In this document: positions 63,211 to 64,000 of the stretch, piece by piece
Layout: the number at the start of each line of letters is the position of its first letter
Position numbering within the stretch: the stretch's first letter is position 1
DNA from: Cercophora sp. LCS_1
Taxonomy: Eukaryota; Ascomycota; Sordariomycetes; Sordariales; Lasiosphaeriaceae
DNA length: 64,000 nucleotides
Reading direction: 5' to 3'
Assembly: GCA_036250225.1 (NCBI GenBank)
Contig: JAPZLL010000018.1
Span: 1 to 64,000 of the forward strand
Position numbers and translations under genes: made by a program
Notes under the pieces: model-generated
Databases searched by the model: none
What the model saw: the letters and a program-made list of their open reading frames with translations, nothing else
What the model was told of the DNA's origin: nothing

Positions 63211-64000
63211 ATGTCGATGCGATCTCTCAACTCCGAGCTCCTCAACAAGATCCTATGGTATGTCCGGGACCTCGACGAGATGGGCCACCCTCCTGAAGTG
63301 GACCCTCCCCGCTACGGACACCTCGCCGCTGTCTCGCGGGAGTGGCAGTCCCTCGTCGAGCAGTGGAATTTCAACACGATCGCCATCAGCCTGGATGACC
63401 TGCCGGATGCAGCGGGCATTCTCACCCCCCATCGACAAACAATCGTCGGGTCGCTAGATGTTACCATCGAACTGGACGCTTACGACGAGGAAGCGCGGTA
63501 TCGCGTCGAGACAGACGAAGAACAACACCGAAACAACGAAGTATTTACCAAGGGAGTGAAAGATATCTTCCGATGCCTCGAAAATTGGAAACCTCCCAGC
63601 AACCGACCAGGCTTGCGCCTGACCATCCACGTCTCCTCGCCCAGCGACATCAACCGTCTCTCCCCCGAAGCAGCAGAGGACGTCGTTCGTCGTCTGCCAT
63701 TCTCGCCCCTACGTCGGTACGAGAAATCCCTCATCCTGTTTCTTGACGAACCCGAGACACTCCCCAAGTTGGGGCACATATCGAGCTTCGGAATCCATCG
63801 CTGGCCAAAGGACGGCCAAGGCCGACATCTCTACCGCAACGTCGACCCTCTCTCTGCAAGTCTTCTCTTGCGTAGATGCAAGCCCTCACTGGAAGAAGTA
63901 TCGCTGTATCTCATGGACTGGCCTCGTGGCGCAACCGAGGAACGCAAACACCGCCGGAAAATCGTGGCCCAAGTCATCGATGAAATGCCGTCCCCCGTGC
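63211..64000 (+). CDS. F-box-like protein, 3' end outside the window
   Basis: From the ATG at 63211 (GCTAACAATGTCG) the frame stays open for 263 codons to the window edge, so the gene is partial. The start MRSLNSELLNKILWYVRDLD with LAAVSREWQSLVEQ some 30 residues on resembles a fungal F-box (the L..E.L..IL..... and VCR.W. elements), here in a diverged form. The following part has beta-strand/helix alternation without catalytic motif, as in F-box proteins with leucine-rich or unknown C-terminal domains. F-box proteins select substrates for SCF ubiquitin ligases. The end, and therefore the substrate-binding part, is missing. Confidence 0.6.
   Translation, partial: MSMRSLNSELLNKILWYVRDLDEMGHPPEVDPPRYGHLAAVSREWQSLVEQWNFNTIAISLDDLPDAAGILTPHRQTIVGSLDVTIELDAYDEEARYRVETDEEQHRNNEVFTKGVKDIFRCLENWKPPSNRPGLRLTIHVSSPSDINRLSPEAAEDVVRRLPFSPLRRYEKSLILFLDEPETLPKLGHISSFGIHRWPKDGQGRHLYRNVDPLSASLLLRRCKPSLEEVSLYLMDWPRGATEERKHRRKIVAQVIDEMPSPV

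Overview
The window is nuclear DNA from a filamentous ascomycete (Pezizomycotina, probably Sordariomycetes; the class is an inference). The signs are short introns of about 40-80 nt with GT..AG ends and CTAAC-like branch sites, CT-rich leaders, and fungus-specific families: HET, Clr5, DUF7580, DUF4470, DUF3176, UstYa/DUF3328, CE12 and ACS-type MFS. No bacterial operons, ribosome binding sites, tRNA genes or CRISPR arrays were seen.

Layout. 1-15 kb is a repeat-rich, decayed accessory zone. It holds two copies of an LTR-like repeat (531-887, 10490-10825) and two arms of an inverted repeat (6121-6442, 12781-13165) that face each other across about 6.3 kb. Broken genes lie around them: a CHAT protease relic, a GNAT with a nonsense codon, the C-terminal half of a HET gene, and a 5'-truncated DUF7580 gene. 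An intact multi-pass membrane protein gene lies between the arms. 17.3-20.2 kb carries a long centrosomin-N-motif coiled-coil gene with an unusually long gene-free upstream region. 21.5-24.6 kb has a HET N-terminal fragment, a rhamnogalacturonan acetylesterase (CE12) and a secreted-protein relic.

24.7-28.8 kb is the most interesting part. A two-exon gene encodes a 106-residue secreted precursor with a signal peptide, a Kex2 site and two almost identical 32-residue repeats rich in Trp and Phe, each ending in a dibasic pair. It is divergent from two membrane-anchored UstYa/DUF3328-type proteins, each carrying two HxxHC motifs. This is the minimal gene set of a dikaritin-type ribosomal peptide pathway. 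The core has no Tyr, so if the product is cross-linked the chemistry should involve Trp or Phe. An arginase-family gene and an ACS-type MFS transporter lie close by and may or may not belong to it.

29.9-63 kb is dense in genes of the fungal non-self-recognition type: a HET gene intact except for one TAG codon, a Clr5-ankyrin fusion, a 2311-residue helicase/zinc-finger/triple-AAA protein, an ankyrin protein with a STAND-like N-terminus, an intact HET gene, and an intact DUF3176 membrane protein beside a decayed paralogue. A DUF4470 relic and a coiled-coil acidic protein lie among them. A long F-box-like ORF starts at 63211 and runs off the window.

Several genes (4283, 5957, 13486, 31337, 39129, 61455, 62235) are broken by single in-frame stops. 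Most of these can be explained by one C-to-T or G-to-A change, which would fit repeat-induced point mutation leakage or relaxed selection. Gene models with introns were assembled by hand from splice motifs and reading-frame agreement; family names rest on motif recognition, not on searches.
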